DNA of 64,000 bases from a virus. The notes below the pieces were generated by a model, which was not told the DNA's origin, searched no databases, and saw nothing but the letters and a program-made list of their open reading frames with translations. The stretch lies in the IMG/VR virus record IMGVR_UViG_3300030107_002093, positions 38,726 to 102,725 of that record; one strand, 5' to 3'. The translations under genes were made by a program, and so were the position numbers. Shown here piece by piece: positions 28,131 to 36,688 of this stretch (positions are counted from its first letter, which is position 1; every line of letters starts with the position of its first letter).

Positions 28131-29788
28131 AACTCCCTCGCTTTGAATGCGGCCTCTCTAATGGCCTGTCTTGCACTAGCAGTGATACTAGCCGCAAGGT
28201 CTACGTTAGCCCAACCAAACCCCTGATATGCAATGATACCATAGAAGGAAGCCATCAATCTCTTGACTGCTAATTGGTTGTTATTCCACTTGTTATAATC
28301 ACTTGTCGTTTCAGCGTTTCTCATCAAGGACTTGTATTCATTCCTCAATTGCTTCAACTCAAGTAGAGCCTTCGGGAGAATCCCCAACTCATCAGTTTTG
28401 AAATACATCATCTCGTATTCGGTTTCAGCACTGAAATCCTTGGGGGTTTTGATATTGACTCCAAAGGCAGTCGGTTCATCAGAGATTGTCTCAAATGAAA
28501 TGTTACGCGCAATTGTCATGCTCGGATAAAGCCCAGCGAAATCGAATGCGGCGACACCCAAATGTAATCCATTTGTGGACTCACTGAGCGGGTCATACAC
28601 CATTGCCCCATCGTATGCTACCCTCTGCCCTTTCTCGCCAGTAGGAGCCTTCCAAGGGGCATTTCTCATGAAATATATGCCTCCCATGTTACTTGCATAG
28701 AAACATGCATCGAAGGGAGCCTTCAGAAGTCTCTGGAGTGACAGTATTGCTTCTGTTGTGTGTTGCATTTCATCTATTCGGACTAATAGTTCAACGTCAA
28801 CCCTCGCGTATTCCAAATAGGTTTCAGTATCCTCAAGCCAACCCCTTGCAAAGAACTCATTCTTATCAGGGAACTTCTCACTGACGAGTTTCTTTGAACC
28901 TAGAACTGTCTCTGCAACGTAATCCAATGCCATTGACGGTAGTGTCCCTCTTTGTGCATCGTTCCATTGTCTCTCAAATGCCATGTCCAGAGGCACACAT
29001 ATCCTTCCCTTGATTGGTTGTGATATAGGAGAGTAGTTGTGAATCGCTTCTTCATAGCCTGACTTGTTCACTCCTGTTATCTCGTTGAATGGAGACATCA
29101 AACGTGGGTCTAAACCGTGAGCCACTATACGTTCAATCAACTTAGGCAAGTCGAACTTCCAACCGAACCAAGAGATAAGCATGTCAGGGTCTTGTTCAAT
29201 CATATCAGCCATGAACGCAACTAACATCTTCTGCTCTGAATGGTATAGACGATTTGTAGAAACATCGTATCCCTTTTCTAGCATTTCCTCTACGTTTGGA
29301 CACCACCAATAAGTAGTGTATCTTCTCTTGTAATTATCATATACAACAATACAAGTGATAGCACCGTCATGTTCTCCACCTTGCATCCACTCCATATCCC
29401 AATACCACTTACGCATCTCGTATTCTGGTATCTCATCTATGCAATCCACCGCATACCTGTAATGGTGTGCAACATCTGCTTCATATGTCTGACCTAACTT
29501 ATCGCGTAACCTGTAGGAGTATGATGGCCTTGCTGGTTTCCAAGTGACCTTGACTAAATCATTACCCTCTAGGTTCTTGTAGTCACCTTCCTCGGTGTTT
29601 ATCTCAAGTCGAAACCTACCCCACCTATCCTTGAACATCAAGTTCTCTATCTCCGTATATGGAGAGTCCTTCTCAATGAAGAAGTATGGCGGGAACTCCT
29701 TGAAAGAGACAACTTTCTCTTCTCTCTCAAGGGTTTCCGGGTTTCTAGTTCTTATTCCTATTCCATCGTTTATTCTACTAATTATCAT
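28127..29788 (-). CDS. DNA polymerase B, N-terminal subunit (exonuclease, motifs A and B)
   Basis: 553 residues. The 3'-5' exonuclease shows Exo I YWDMEW (Asp131, Glu133), Exo II WKFDLP (Asp213; the usual Asn is absent) and Exo III YARVD (Tyr327, Asp331). Polymerase motif A is AAFDFAGLYPS (Asp416) and motif B is KRLMASFYG (Lys509-Gly517), where the common Asn is Ala. The chain stops about 35 residues after motif B, and motif C is supplied by the gene at 26166. Both halves are intact, so this is gene fission and not decay. Confidence 0.9.
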   Translation of the reverse strand: MIISRINDGIGIRTRNPETLEREEKVVSFKEFPPYFFIEKDSPYTEIENLMFKDRWGRFRLEINTEEGDYKNLEGNDLVKVTWKPARPSYSYRLRDKLGQTYEADVAHHYRYAVDCIDEIPEYEMRKWYWDMEWMQGGEHDGAITCIVVYDNYKRRYTTYWWCPNVEEMLEKGYDVSTNRLYHSEQKMLVAFMADMIEQDPDMLISWFGWKFDLPKLIERIVAHGLDPRLMSPFNEITGVNKSGYEEAIHNYSPISQPIKGRICVPLDMAFERQWNDAQRGTLPSMALDYVAETVLGSKKLVSEKFPDKNEFFARGWLEDTETYLEYARVDVELLVRIDEMQHTTEAILSLQRLLKAPFDACFYASNMGGIYFMRNAPWKAPTGEKGQRVAYDGAMVYDPLSESTNGLHLGVAAFDFAGLYPSMTIARNISFETISDEPTAFGVNIKTPKDFSAETEYEMMYFKTDELGILPKALLELKQLRNEYKSLMRNAETTSDYNKWNNNQLAVKRLMASFYGIIAYQGFGWANVDLAASITASARQAIREAAFKAREL

Positions 29789-29792
29789 AATC

Positions 29793-30584
29793 TCACCTTG
29801 TTAGGTAAGGAGCCTTAATCATCATCCTGTTTGATGATGAGAACAGTATCGGGCTATCGTCCTTCATGTATATCGTTACAGGGCCGTGCATGAACCCACT
29901 GAAGGGGCCAGTGAACTCAACTGTTGATGGGTCACCAACTCCCTCCAATAACTCAATCTCAATCTCAATATTATCCACTTCGCTTTTCTTTGAACTAATG
30001 GTTAGTTTATCACCACCATATTCAAACTTGTATCTAGCCACACCAAGAACGTCACACGCCTTGGATGCCTCTATCATGTCTGCTTCCACAGTGCTTAGTT
30101 TACATTCATACTCTGTCTTACCGAATGACACTCCTCCTACAGATGGGGTTCCTTCTATGGTCGGGCCAGTCAACTGTAACATGTCATAGTTAGTAATCCT
30201 CGTAACCATATCCATGTTAGGGTGTGTTAGCACCTTAGACATGGATGCCTTCTTACCTGCACTACTCAATGTAATGTAGTCATCAGAGGTAAACGTGACA
30301 TCCTCACTGAATACCTTCAAATGCTTCAACATTGCACTTATATCAACAACGCACATTCCAGTCGCATTGTCTTCATCGGTAAACCAATGGTCTATTCTAC
30401 AAGCGACTGATGCACTAGCATTCACTATGTTCAATATAGTGTGCGGTGGATTACCCTCGATAAGTAACACTGCATATTCTGATAATGAACCGTTCTTTGA
30501 TTCATGTCCGTTGTAATACTTACCCTTTAGGTAAACGTCTTCTAGATAATTTCTTAATTTCTTTGCTTTAATTGTAAATCTCAT
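29793..30584 (-). CDS. PCNA sliding clamp
   Basis: I chose ATG 30584 (263 aa), which overlaps the upstream stop (ATGA) and has GGAG upstream; a TTG six bases out is less likely. The length and the two-domain pattern fit PCNA. The C-terminal part, VTIYMKDDSPILF followed by MMIKAPYL, matches the end of archaeal PCNA, where an acidic turn precedes the last strands. It would hold the polymerase, the clamp loader and other PIP-box proteins found in this window on DNA. It lies directly downstream of a Cas4-like nuclease and just upstream of the polymerase N-half in transcription order. Confidence 0.85.
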   Translation of the reverse strand: MRFTIKAKKLRNYLEDVYLKGKYYNGHESKNGSLSEYAVLLIEGNPPHTILNIVNASASVACRIDHWFTDEDNATGMCVVDISAMLKHLKVFSEDVTFTSDDYITLSSAGKKASMSKVLTHPNMDMVTRITNYDMLQLTGPTIEGTPSVGGVSFGKTEYECKLSTVEADMIEASKACDVLGVARYKFEYGGDKLTISSKKSEVDNIEIEIELLEGVGDPSTVEFTGPFSGFMHGPVTIYMKDDSPILFSSSNRMMIKAPYLTR

Positions 30585-31447
30585 AACCAACTCTCCTCGT
30601 TAGCGGCATCACAAATTCCATAGTAACTACAACTAGCACAGGTCTTTGCAAAATACTTCGTGGGGAATATCCCATTCTCATATGAATGAAGCAATTGGGA
30701 CATCCCCTTAATCACCGAAGTGTAACTTCCTTTCTTCTTCGGTTCCAGATGGATGTAGTTAGACGCTGGGTAATACCAGCCCCAATGCGTGATGGGTATG
30801 TTCCTATCCAACCCATGTTCTCTCAGTGTCTCTTCAGGACAGTTCTCAAACAACAACTGATAGAAGGCCATTTCCTTCCTCATCATCGTAGTCTTGTAGT
30901 CCTTCCAAGCACCAGTCTTCAACTCCATAGGAATGTATGCACCATCCTCATGAAACATACGGTCAATGATTCCCTGTAAGTGAACAACATAATCCCTACT
31001 AAGGGGAAACTTCTCGTTGCCATCTGCTTCTATTGTTATCTCAGCATCCAGCATCACCTCATTGACCACGGGTATGAAGTCCTCCATCATCGATTCGGCC
31101 TTTGCCTCTAAGAAGCGATTGGCCTCAAAGATGGACATAGCCTCATACATCTCCGTGTAGTCATCAATGGGATGAAGACTCATACAGTAATTCACAAGTT
31201 CCGCATGGGAGAGGTTCTCCGCCTTCTTTATGTCGAAGGCATTGAAGAAGTCCTCTCTTGCATTGTGAATTATAGTTCCCTTGACCATTGCCTCAGTTTG
31301 GTCTTGAGGCAGTTTGTCTATGTAACTGAACTCGTATTTCTTCGGACACCAATTGTATGAACCAAACGAAGACTTGGTAATCTTCAGGATTGGTGCATCA
31401 GGGTCGTCATAGTTCTCTGGTTGGAACTGATAGGTATACTCTCTCAT
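30581..31447 (-). CDS. Cas4/RecB-like Fe-S PD-(D/E)XK nuclease
   Basis: I chose ATG 31447 (288 aa) because it overlaps the upstream stop (ATGA). The nuclease core has His61, Asp162 (LQGIIDRMF) and Glu175-x-Lys177 (PMELKTG). Cys34 (NWCPKKYEF) together with Cys270, Cys273 and Cys279 (CASCSYYGIC) forms the four-cysteine iron-sulphur staple seen in Cas4 and AddB nucleases. No cas genes or CRISPR arrays are near, so a role in recombination or end processing during replication fits better than adaptation. Confidence 0.85.
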   Translation of the reverse strand: MREYTYQFQPENYDDPDAPILKITKSSFGSYNWCPKKYEFSYIDKLPQDQTEAMVKGTIIHNAREDFFNAFDIKKAENLSHAELVNYCMSLHPIDDYTEMYEAMSIFEANRFLEAKAESMMEDFIPVVNEVMLDAEITIEADGNEKFPLSRDYVVHLQGIIDRMFHEDGAYIPMELKTGAWKDYKTTMMRKEMAFYQLLFENCPEETLREHGLDRNIPITHWGWYYPASNYIHLEPKKKGSYTSVIKGMSQLLHSYENGIFPTKYFAKTCASCSYYGICDAANEESWL

Positions 31448-32307
31448 AGTTCTCCCTTCTTTAATGAAGGAAGACCCGTCCAAACTACCTCACCATTCTT
31501 AATCGTCAAAACGGTGTTTCTTGTTCCAATCAGTTCCGGCTTAATCGCACTTGCTTCTATCAGAGCAGTAAATACAGTTTCCGTCTTACTAATCTTCCTT
31601 TCCATTCTTATTGTAGAAGTAAAGATGTCCTCTGTTGAATCATGCCAATTGGCAATGATACCAACGGGGCTACCATCCACATACTTCTCCTTTGAATGGG
31701 CAATCACAATCCTATGACAATCCATCTCTAGAATCTTCTTGTGTAAGAAGTTCTTGTATGGTGTGTTCCTATCTCCCCATACGAAAGGCAACTGCTTGAT
31801 TACCGTATCAGCATCAAGGTTGTGCTTTATCCTCATGTATGTCTCACATACATCAGTGAGGAACTTATCAGCACCGTCAATAATAACTGCCTTCAATGTT
31901 CCATCCTTCAGATATGTCATTGCTTCCTCATAGTGCATCTCTGCGTTATGCTTGGTAGCCTTGATATCAACAAGGGTATCTGGATGTCTCTCAATAGGAT
32001 TGAACACAACTAGGTTCTCTACATTGTCGTAATGATTCCTCTTTACGTCAATGAACCTATTGTCATAGTCCCATACAAAGACATGCATACCATTCGCTAT
32101 ATCCTCTTCTGTGAGGAGGTCTGCCGCAAGAGCAGACTTGGCGGTTTTGGGTGCGCCCCAAATACCACAACAGAGATAGTTCTTATCCCTGTCTTGAGCC
32201 GCCTTCCTCTTAGCGAGATACGCTTCTCTTCCTAATGCGAAAGAGCCTTTTTCCTTGTCATTCGTTTTTACTGCTTCATTTGTTTTACTCGTAGTCCATG
32301 CCGTCAT
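31444..32307 (-). CDS. RecA/RadA-like recombination ATPase (Sak4-like)
   Basis: The ATG at 32307 (287 aa) was chosen because further upstream Met codons lie deep in the previous gene. Walker A is GAPKTAKS (residues 51-58) and Walker B AVIIDGADK (140-148); a RIVIAHSKE strand follows near 215. The G-x-P-K-x-x-K-S type P-loop is characteristic of phage Sak4/RadA-like single-strand annealing ATPases. It sits between a putative ssDNA-binding protein and the Cas4-like nuclease, consistent with a small recombination module. Confidence 0.7.
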   Translation of the reverse strand: MTAWTTSKTNEAVKTNDKEKGSFALGREAYLAKRKAAQDRDKNYLCCGIWGAPKTAKSALAADLLTEEDIANGMHVFVWDYDNRFIDVKRNHYDNVENLVVFNPIERHPDTLVDIKATKHNAEMHYEEAMTYLKDGTLKAVIIDGADKFLTDVCETYMRIKHNLDADTVIKQLPFVWGDRNTPYKNFLHKKILEMDCHRIVIAHSKEKYVDGSPVGIIANWHDSTEDIFTSTIRMERKISKTETVFTALIEASAIKPELIGTRNTVLTIKNGEVVWTGLPSLKKGEL

Positions 32308-32569
32308 TTTCATCACCATTTTCATAATGCACCAATCTATTTCCACAGGTGCGTAGTATCTCATTCAAGTCCTTGTATGAGACTTTCAGTCTTACTTCCT
32401 TACCGGATAGAGTATGGAGTTTAACCCAGAACTCTCCGGTTTCGTGGTTCTTCTTCCATGTCACAAAATCAACGTTCTGTGCTGGAATAGAATAACTCCC
32501 CCCGTGTATTACGGAGTCACCATCAGCGTAGGTGCTGATAGTGTAGGATTTGTAATATCCCTTGCTCAT
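32285..32569 (-). CDS. Hypothetical protein (94 aa)
   Basis: ATG 32569 overlaps the upstream stop (ATGA). The 94-residue product looks like a small beta barrel (SYTISTYADGDSV, VKLHTLSGKEVRLKVSY) with an acidic tail (GDENDGMDYE). A single OB- or SH3-like fold would fit this pattern, but no motif proves it. It overlaps the RadA-like gene by 23 nt. Confidence 0.6.
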   Translation of the reverse strand: MSKGYYKSYTISTYADGDSVIHGGSYSIPAQNVDFVTWKKNHETGEFWVKLHTLSGKEVRLKVSYKDLNEILRTCGNRLVHYENGDENDGMDYE

Positions 32570-32778
32570 TGCAAGGCCTCCTTCATTTCCCAATCTACTG
32601 CATAGGCGATTTGCTTTCTCATGCCTATACCGAACCTTCGCTCATAAGCCTCAAAGAAATCCCTTGCCGTTTCACATCCTACGTCCTCACATAGAGATTC
32701 TACGGTTGAACGGGTATACTCATCAAGGTCGCCCGGTGCTATGAATGTAGCCAATCTAATTGCTTCGTGATAACTCAT
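32566..32778 (-). CDS. Small helical protein (70 aa)
   Basis: ATG 32778 overlaps the stop of the putative ssDNA-binding protein (ATGA), giving 70 residues. The sequence is helical, acidic, with two Cys near the middle (SLCEDVGC). No family is recognised. It is translated between the putative ssDNA-binding protein and the 94-residue protein. Confidence 0.55.
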   Translation of the reverse strand: MSYHEAIRLATFIAPGDLDEYTRSTVESLCEDVGCETARDFFEAYERRFGIGMRKQIAYAVDWEMKEALQ

Positions 32779-33995
32779 GAGAAAAACCAATCCGTTTCTT
32801 CTTCCTCTGTGAACTCAATCTTATCTGGGTTTCCACCCCTTGCCTTGAGAACGTGTATCCCTGTTACGTTTATCGTCACACTCTGTATGTTGCCTTCAGA
32901 ATCACTTCCTTGTGAAGTCCTTCCTACAACAATCACATTAGAACCAATGCCGAAATCTATCTCCATGTTAGAGGGTATCCAACAAGTGACTCCACTGAAT
33001 CCATCATCGTTGAAGTCGAAGTCAGTGTTCAAGTCATCAAGGGTCATAATCCTGTTACCGTTCTTGGTAGGGTTCATGTTGATGTTAGTCACACTACCAT
33101 CAGTGAACACAAACCTATCATTGTAGTTCTTCTGACCCACAGTGCTATGATACCTATCCAAGTCAATTAGTGGACTGAAGTTACCCTCAGAATGGGACAT
33201 CAGTTCATCTTGTATAGAAACATCAGAGACATCCACTGGTTCTGTATTGTCACTATTGTAGGCTAAAGACCCAGCAGTCACATCAGTCCCACCGTGTATT
33301 CTATCCTCATGGGTGGAGTTAGTGATACATGAGAACGATACGAACTCAAACGTCTTAGGGTCGAAATTCACACTGTGTGGCCCCTTGTAACTGAAGAAGT
33401 ATTTCCCCAACTTACCAGCGACCTCACCGATGAATATTCCTGACCTTCTGAACTCAGACTTAGCCAAGGGCTTACCGTAGTTCTTGTTTACGAAGGTTCC
33501 ATATTTCTCTGTTGAATCCAGAGGGACTAGATACCTACCATCGTCTAGTTCAACGTGGTTCTCAGGTAACTTACCAAACACGCGAATTACCTCCTCGCCG
33601 TCTTTCATCATCTGCCCCTCATACTTGTCTCCCGTCATAGGAGTGAACAGTGCGACCTTGCCTAGTTCGTATGTAGTGTCTGAATCTCGGTGATACTCTC
33701 CTACTATCCTGTCTCTCTGTATAGCCATCATATCCCTAGCCTCGTCAAGAGAGATGAAGAAGCCAAATGCTGGCTTCCAGAACTCATCATCACCACCTGA
33801 AGACGCTGGCCTCTGTTGTGCTAGTTTAGCACCACTGAAGTATTGTCTCCATAGCCCTCTTGCCAAGAGGGGTTCCTCTGTGGCATCCACATCATTCTGT
33901 GTGCAGATGTCATTGAATTTCTTCAATGCCTCTTCCTCACTCATGCCGAGTATATCGGCGGCTTTTCTTATTTCTTCCATTATTGTTTCATCCAT
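32775..33995 (-). CDS. Putative ssDNA-binding (RPA-like) protein
   Basis: The ATG at 33995 (406 aa) has GGAAGGAATAAAA directly upstream, the same leader as the gene at 47202. The N-terminus is helical; the centre and C-terminus are beta-rich, and the last ~100 residues (CWIPSNMEIDFGIGSNVIVV, then VTINVTGIHVL) resemble an OB fold. It ends in an acidic tail with aromatics, EEEETDWFFS, similar in kind to the protein-docking tails of SSB, T4 gp32 and T7 gp2.5. Together with position in the replication block this supports an RPA-like role; no signature motif proves it. Confidence 0.5.
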   Translation of the reverse strand: MDETIMEEIRKAADILGMSEEEALKKFNDICTQNDVDATEEPLLARGLWRQYFSGAKLAQQRPASSGGDDEFWKPAFGFFISLDEARDMMAIQRDRIVGEYHRDSDTTYELGKVALFTPMTGDKYEGQMMKDGEEVIRVFGKLPENHVELDDGRYLVPLDSTEKYGTFVNKNYGKPLAKSEFRRSGIFIGEVAGKLGKYFFSYKGPHSVNFDPKTFEFVSFSCITNSTHEDRIHGGTDVTAGSLAYNSDNTEPVDVSDVSIQDELMSHSEGNFSPLIDLDRYHSTVGQKNYNDRFVFTDGSVTNINMNPTKNGNRIMTLDDLNTDFDFNDDGFSGVTCWIPSNMEIDFGIGSNVIVVGRTSQGSDSEGNIQSVTINVTGIHVLKARGGNPDKIEFTEEEETDWFFS

Positions 33996-33997
33996 TT

Positions 33998-34240
33998 TTA
34001 TTCCTTCCTTTTTCTTTTTTCGTTTAGCATTTCCAATACGGCTTCTGCACTTATGACAACACCTGCCAATATCCAGAACCAATCGGAATCTAATGTCAAT
34101 ACCCCTGCTAACTTCAGCAAGGGTAGTGTAATCAGGAGTATTCCTCCTAGTAGAATAATCTCATACCTAAGCATTAGGTGTTTGAAATCATCCAAATCTG
34201 TCTTTCCATCTTTGTTAAAATCTAATATCTTTTTTACCAT
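33998..34240 (-). CDS. EF-hand-like loop plus two-helix membrane protein
   Basis: ATG 34240 (80 aa) follows GAAGATGGA. Residues 7-19, DFNKDGKTDLDDF, have the D-x-N-x-D-G-x-x-D pattern of EF-hand or dockerin calcium loops. Two hydrophobic helices follow (about 27-45 and 52-70), then a basic KRKRKE end. The arrangement suggests a membrane protein with a calcium-binding N-terminus. Function unknown. Confidence 0.6.
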   Translation of the reverse strand: MVKKILDFNKDGKTDLDDFKHLMLRYEIILLGGILLITLPLLKLAGVLTLDSDWFWILAGVVISAEAVLEMLNEKRKRKE

Positions 34241-34241
34241 A

Positions 34242-34328
34242 TCAATTCCATCTTCTATTGTTATCAAATATTATTTTGTATAATCCTCTCATTATTACGA
34301 ATGCAAAAAATACCTCTATTCCTGTCAT
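34242..34328 (-). CDS. Hydrophobic microprotein (28 aa)
   Basis: A 28-residue frame whose ATG overlaps the stop of the RFC small subunit (ATGA) and whose stop lies 1 nt before the next ATG. The N-terminal half (EVFFAFVIM) is hydrophobic, the tail basic. The fit between two genes is the main support. Confidence 0.35.
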   Translation of the reverse strand: MTGIEVFFAFVIMRGLYKIIFDNNRRWN

Positions 34329-35236
34329 ATCATCTGCCCTATCATCCAAGAAGCAAGCACCTTTGGAGTCATACTTGAACTCCGCCACTCTGCTTCCCCG
34401 ACAACCCGCAGTAATTTGAACTTTTCATTACTGGTCATATCAGTCTTTATGATAGTATCATGCAGACCGATGCATACGGTCTTCATTTCTATTGAATCGT
34501 AAAGTAAACTATGCACTCTTTCCACCGCTTCTGTATATTTATTTTCATTGACCAATTCTAATATTTCTGTGTAAGGCAATAGGTGTTTGTCGACTTGCTT
34601 GAGGAGGCTGGATTTGCTAGAAATCGCCGCCTGAAGTTCCGTCAACCCTCTTCTCACATCTCCATGTAGGGACTCTATGAAGATTTCTATCTCATCCTCG
34701 TAGGTGTTAGCAATACCCTCATTCTTCAGCGCATTAGTCAATATGGCATACATGTGGTGATGCTCCAATCTCTTGAAGGCATAGTTGGCACACCTTGAAA
34801 TCAAGGGGTGAATTATCTTATGTCTGTCATTGCAAGTTATGATGAACCTACAGTTGTCAGCATACCTTTCCATGATTCTCTTCAACGCATTCTGCGCATC
34901 CCTAGTCATACCATCCATCTCATCAAGAAGTATAATCTTGAAAGGAGCATCCCCTATCTTACTAGTAGATGCAATCTCCTTAATCCTAGTTCTAACAGTC
35001 TCTAGTTTCCTATCATCTGAAGCATTGATTTCAAAGAAGTTTGACTTGACATCATCCCTCAGCATATCATTCGCTAGAGATATAGCCGCCGCAGTCTTAC
35101 CTACTCCCGCTATACCATACAATAGGACATTGGGCATCTCTTGTTCCATCACCCAATGTTCCGCGTCCAAAGTGAAGTTCATTTGGCCGATAATCTCGTT
35201 TAGTTTTCTTGGTCTATATTTTTCTGTCCACAACAT
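34325..35236 (-). CDS. Replication factor C small subunit (clamp loader ATPase)
   Basis: 303 residues, near the usual RFC-S length. It starts LWTEKYRPRKLNEIIGQ, the classic RFC box. Walker A is GIAGVGKT, Walker B LLDEMDGM, a TCND sensor 1 follows, then the SRC motif (LISRCANYAF) holding the arginine finger that acts on a neighbouring subunit. The C-terminal domain is the usual helical collar. It loads PCNA (29793) at primer ends, probably with the RFC-L-like protein at 35855. Confidence 0.9.
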   Translation of the reverse strand: MLWTEKYRPRKLNEIIGQMNFTLDAEHWVMEQEMPNVLLYGIAGVGKTAAAISLANDMLRDDVKSNFFEINASDDRKLETVRTRIKEIASTSKIGDAPFKIILLDEMDGMTRDAQNALKRIMERYADNCRFIITCNDRHKIIHPLISRCANYAFKRLEHHHMYAILTNALKNEGIANTYEDEIEIFIESLHGDVRRGLTELQAAISSKSSLLKQVDKHLLPYTEILELVNENKYTEAVERVHSLLYDSIEMKTVCIGLHDTIIKTDMTSNEKFKLLRVVGEAEWRSSSMTPKVLASWMIGQMI

Positions 35237-35565
35237 TATTCTTCCTCCTCACATATATCACAATACCAATTTTCTACATTCCGCATATCATCCCAATCAC
35301 CGTGGAAAGACATTAGATTGTATATGTCATGGACATTATCCAGTTTGTGTTTTATACGATATGCGTTTGAAGGTATACACTTCTCACATACGAAGCCTTC
35401 AAACCCTACCTCTTCAATAGAATCCTCAAACATTTCCCCATAATGATGACCTGTTACGGCATCACTAAGTAATTGGTCTACTGCTTCTTCTTCACTAGTG
35501 GCCTGAACCAGACCCTCTAATTTTACTGTTAATTCAATTTTATATTCTTTCATTTTTATGCTCAT
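35236..35565 (-). CDS. Zinc-binding small protein (109 aa)
   Basis: 109 residues. The N-terminal half reads as an alpha/beta domain (EYKIELTVKLEGLVQATSEE), the C-terminal half holds CEKC and CDIC pairs 40 residues apart and ends EEEE. The start is at a TAATG junction. It lies between the two clamp loader genes; a link to the loader is only positional. Confidence 0.6.
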   Translation of the reverse strand: MSIKMKEYKIELTVKLEGLVQATSEEEAVDQLLSDAVTGHHYGEMFEDSIEEVGFEGFVCEKCIPSNAYRIKHKLDNVHDIYNLMSFHGDWDDMRNVENWYCDICEEEE

Positions 35566-35855
35566 TATTCTTCCTCCTCATACGTCTTCCCATCTATTTC
35601 TCCTATATACTGCCATAGTCCAACTGCGCTCTTTCTACCAGCATTTGGATAGAACCTGAAATCAGGATGTATCCTTATTAAACTGGTTAACTGAATAGCA
35701 GTGGTTCCAGCATGTTGACTTACTCTACCACTAACTCCAACATAGTTGTTCATATAGTGCCTCATTTCTGCTAGAGAGAACAGTGTTCTTTTCTTCATTT
35801 TACCGAACTTCACCATAGCATTTTTCTTGTAAGTATGTTTTATTGGCCCAGCCAT
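35565..35855 (-). CDS. Hypothetical basic protein (96 aa)
   Basis: ATG 35855 overlaps the stop of the RFC-L-like gene (TAATG), giving 96 residues. The protein is basic, with KMKKRTLFSLAEMRHYMNNY and then VSGRVSQHAGTTAIQL, suggesting a small helix plus beta hairpin DNA-binding domain. It ends in the EEE run seen in several genes here. No family recognised. Confidence 0.55.
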   Translation of the reverse strand: MAGPIKHTYKKNAMVKFGKMKKRTLFSLAEMRHYMNNYVGVSGRVSQHAGTTAIQLTSLIRIHPDFRFYPNAGRKSAVGLWQYIGEIDGKTYEEEE

Positions 35856-36688
35856 TACAACCACGCCTCTAGTGTCTCTTGTGGTGCTATAGGAGCATAA
35901 CGCTTCTTGCGCTTCTTCTCTCCTAGTTTCAGCATCCTACATTCCGTATTATCTAACACGGACTTCGCATATTCTCTAAAGGATTCATCCTTCAATAAGT
36001 CCTTCAATAGGTGAGCATCTGCTCTCCTAAGTTTTAGTTTATAGCAAATCTTCGGTAATGTCGAATATGCCTTTCTCTGTGGCATTACCATCTTGCGTTG
36101 CATTCTACCATTATGAGAGTAGGCCAACATCTCATAGAAGTAGTCATTTGACCACCTTCTCTTGACATAGAAGTCAATGAAGGATAGTTTGTTTGGATGC
36201 ACATTGGGTGCAATCCATGAGAGTATCTGAATATCAGGAGGTTTGCTTATCATGAGCATGTCCTTGACCTCTTCCCTATCAGGATTCCTGAGATACTCCT
36301 TAATCATAGGGAACATATCGATATCATAGTTCACTGGTTCGTCAGACCTCGGTGCTATCTCCTTTATCTCTTCAGCCATTGTCTTCTTAGTGGCTCTCTT
36401 CAATTTGCAGAGGCTCATCAGTTTCTTAGGAACGTCCTTTTGGTTATCAGACATCAACACTACTTGACCTCTGTATTCTAGTATGGTCTTCCTAATCAAT
36501 TCAACATTAGCCTTGTAGTGAACCTCATCAATGATGATGCCCCTTTCTGGTGGGATGCTATAGTTGTCTTCTATGTTAAACTCATTAGCATACTGAATGA
36601 TAGGGTCGTCAGAAACGAAGGACATTGCCTTCTTCATCTTCTCTGTGTCTGTTTTCCCTACTACTATTATTGCTCTATTCTGATTCAT
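35855..36688 (-). CDS. Divergent RFC large-subunit-like protein with PIP box
   Basis: I chose ATG 36688 (277 aa); two more Met codons lie just upstream. The N-terminus AIIVVGKTDTEK is a degenerate P-loop, and a GIIIDEVHY strand stands where Walker B is expected, followed by VVLMSDNQKDVP. The rest is helical. The C-terminus QETLEAWL is a PCNA-interacting motif, as at the end of archaeal RFC-L. Position one gene from RFC-S supports a second clamp loader subunit. ATP hydrolysis is doubtful because the P-loop is incomplete. Confidence 0.55.
   Translation of the reverse strand: MNQNRAIIVVGKTDTEKMKKAMSFVSDDPIIQYANEFNIEDNYSIPPERGIIIDEVHYKANVELIRKTILEYRGQVVLMSDNQKDVPKKLMSLCKLKRATKKTMAEEIKEIAPRSDEPVNYDIDMFPMIKEYLRNPDREEVKDMLMISKPPDIQILSWIAPNVHPNKLSFIDFYVKRRWSNDYFYEMLAYSHNGRMQRKMVMPQRKAYSTLPKICYKLKLRRADAHLLKDLLKDESFREYAKSVLDNTECRMLKLGEKKRKKRYAPIAPQETLEAWL

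Noticed and set aside
26166-29788. Split intein at the polymerase break
   Set aside because: Neither half carries intein sequence: the N-half ends KAREL and the C-half begins MKVVYGH, with no Cys/Ser junction or intein blocks.
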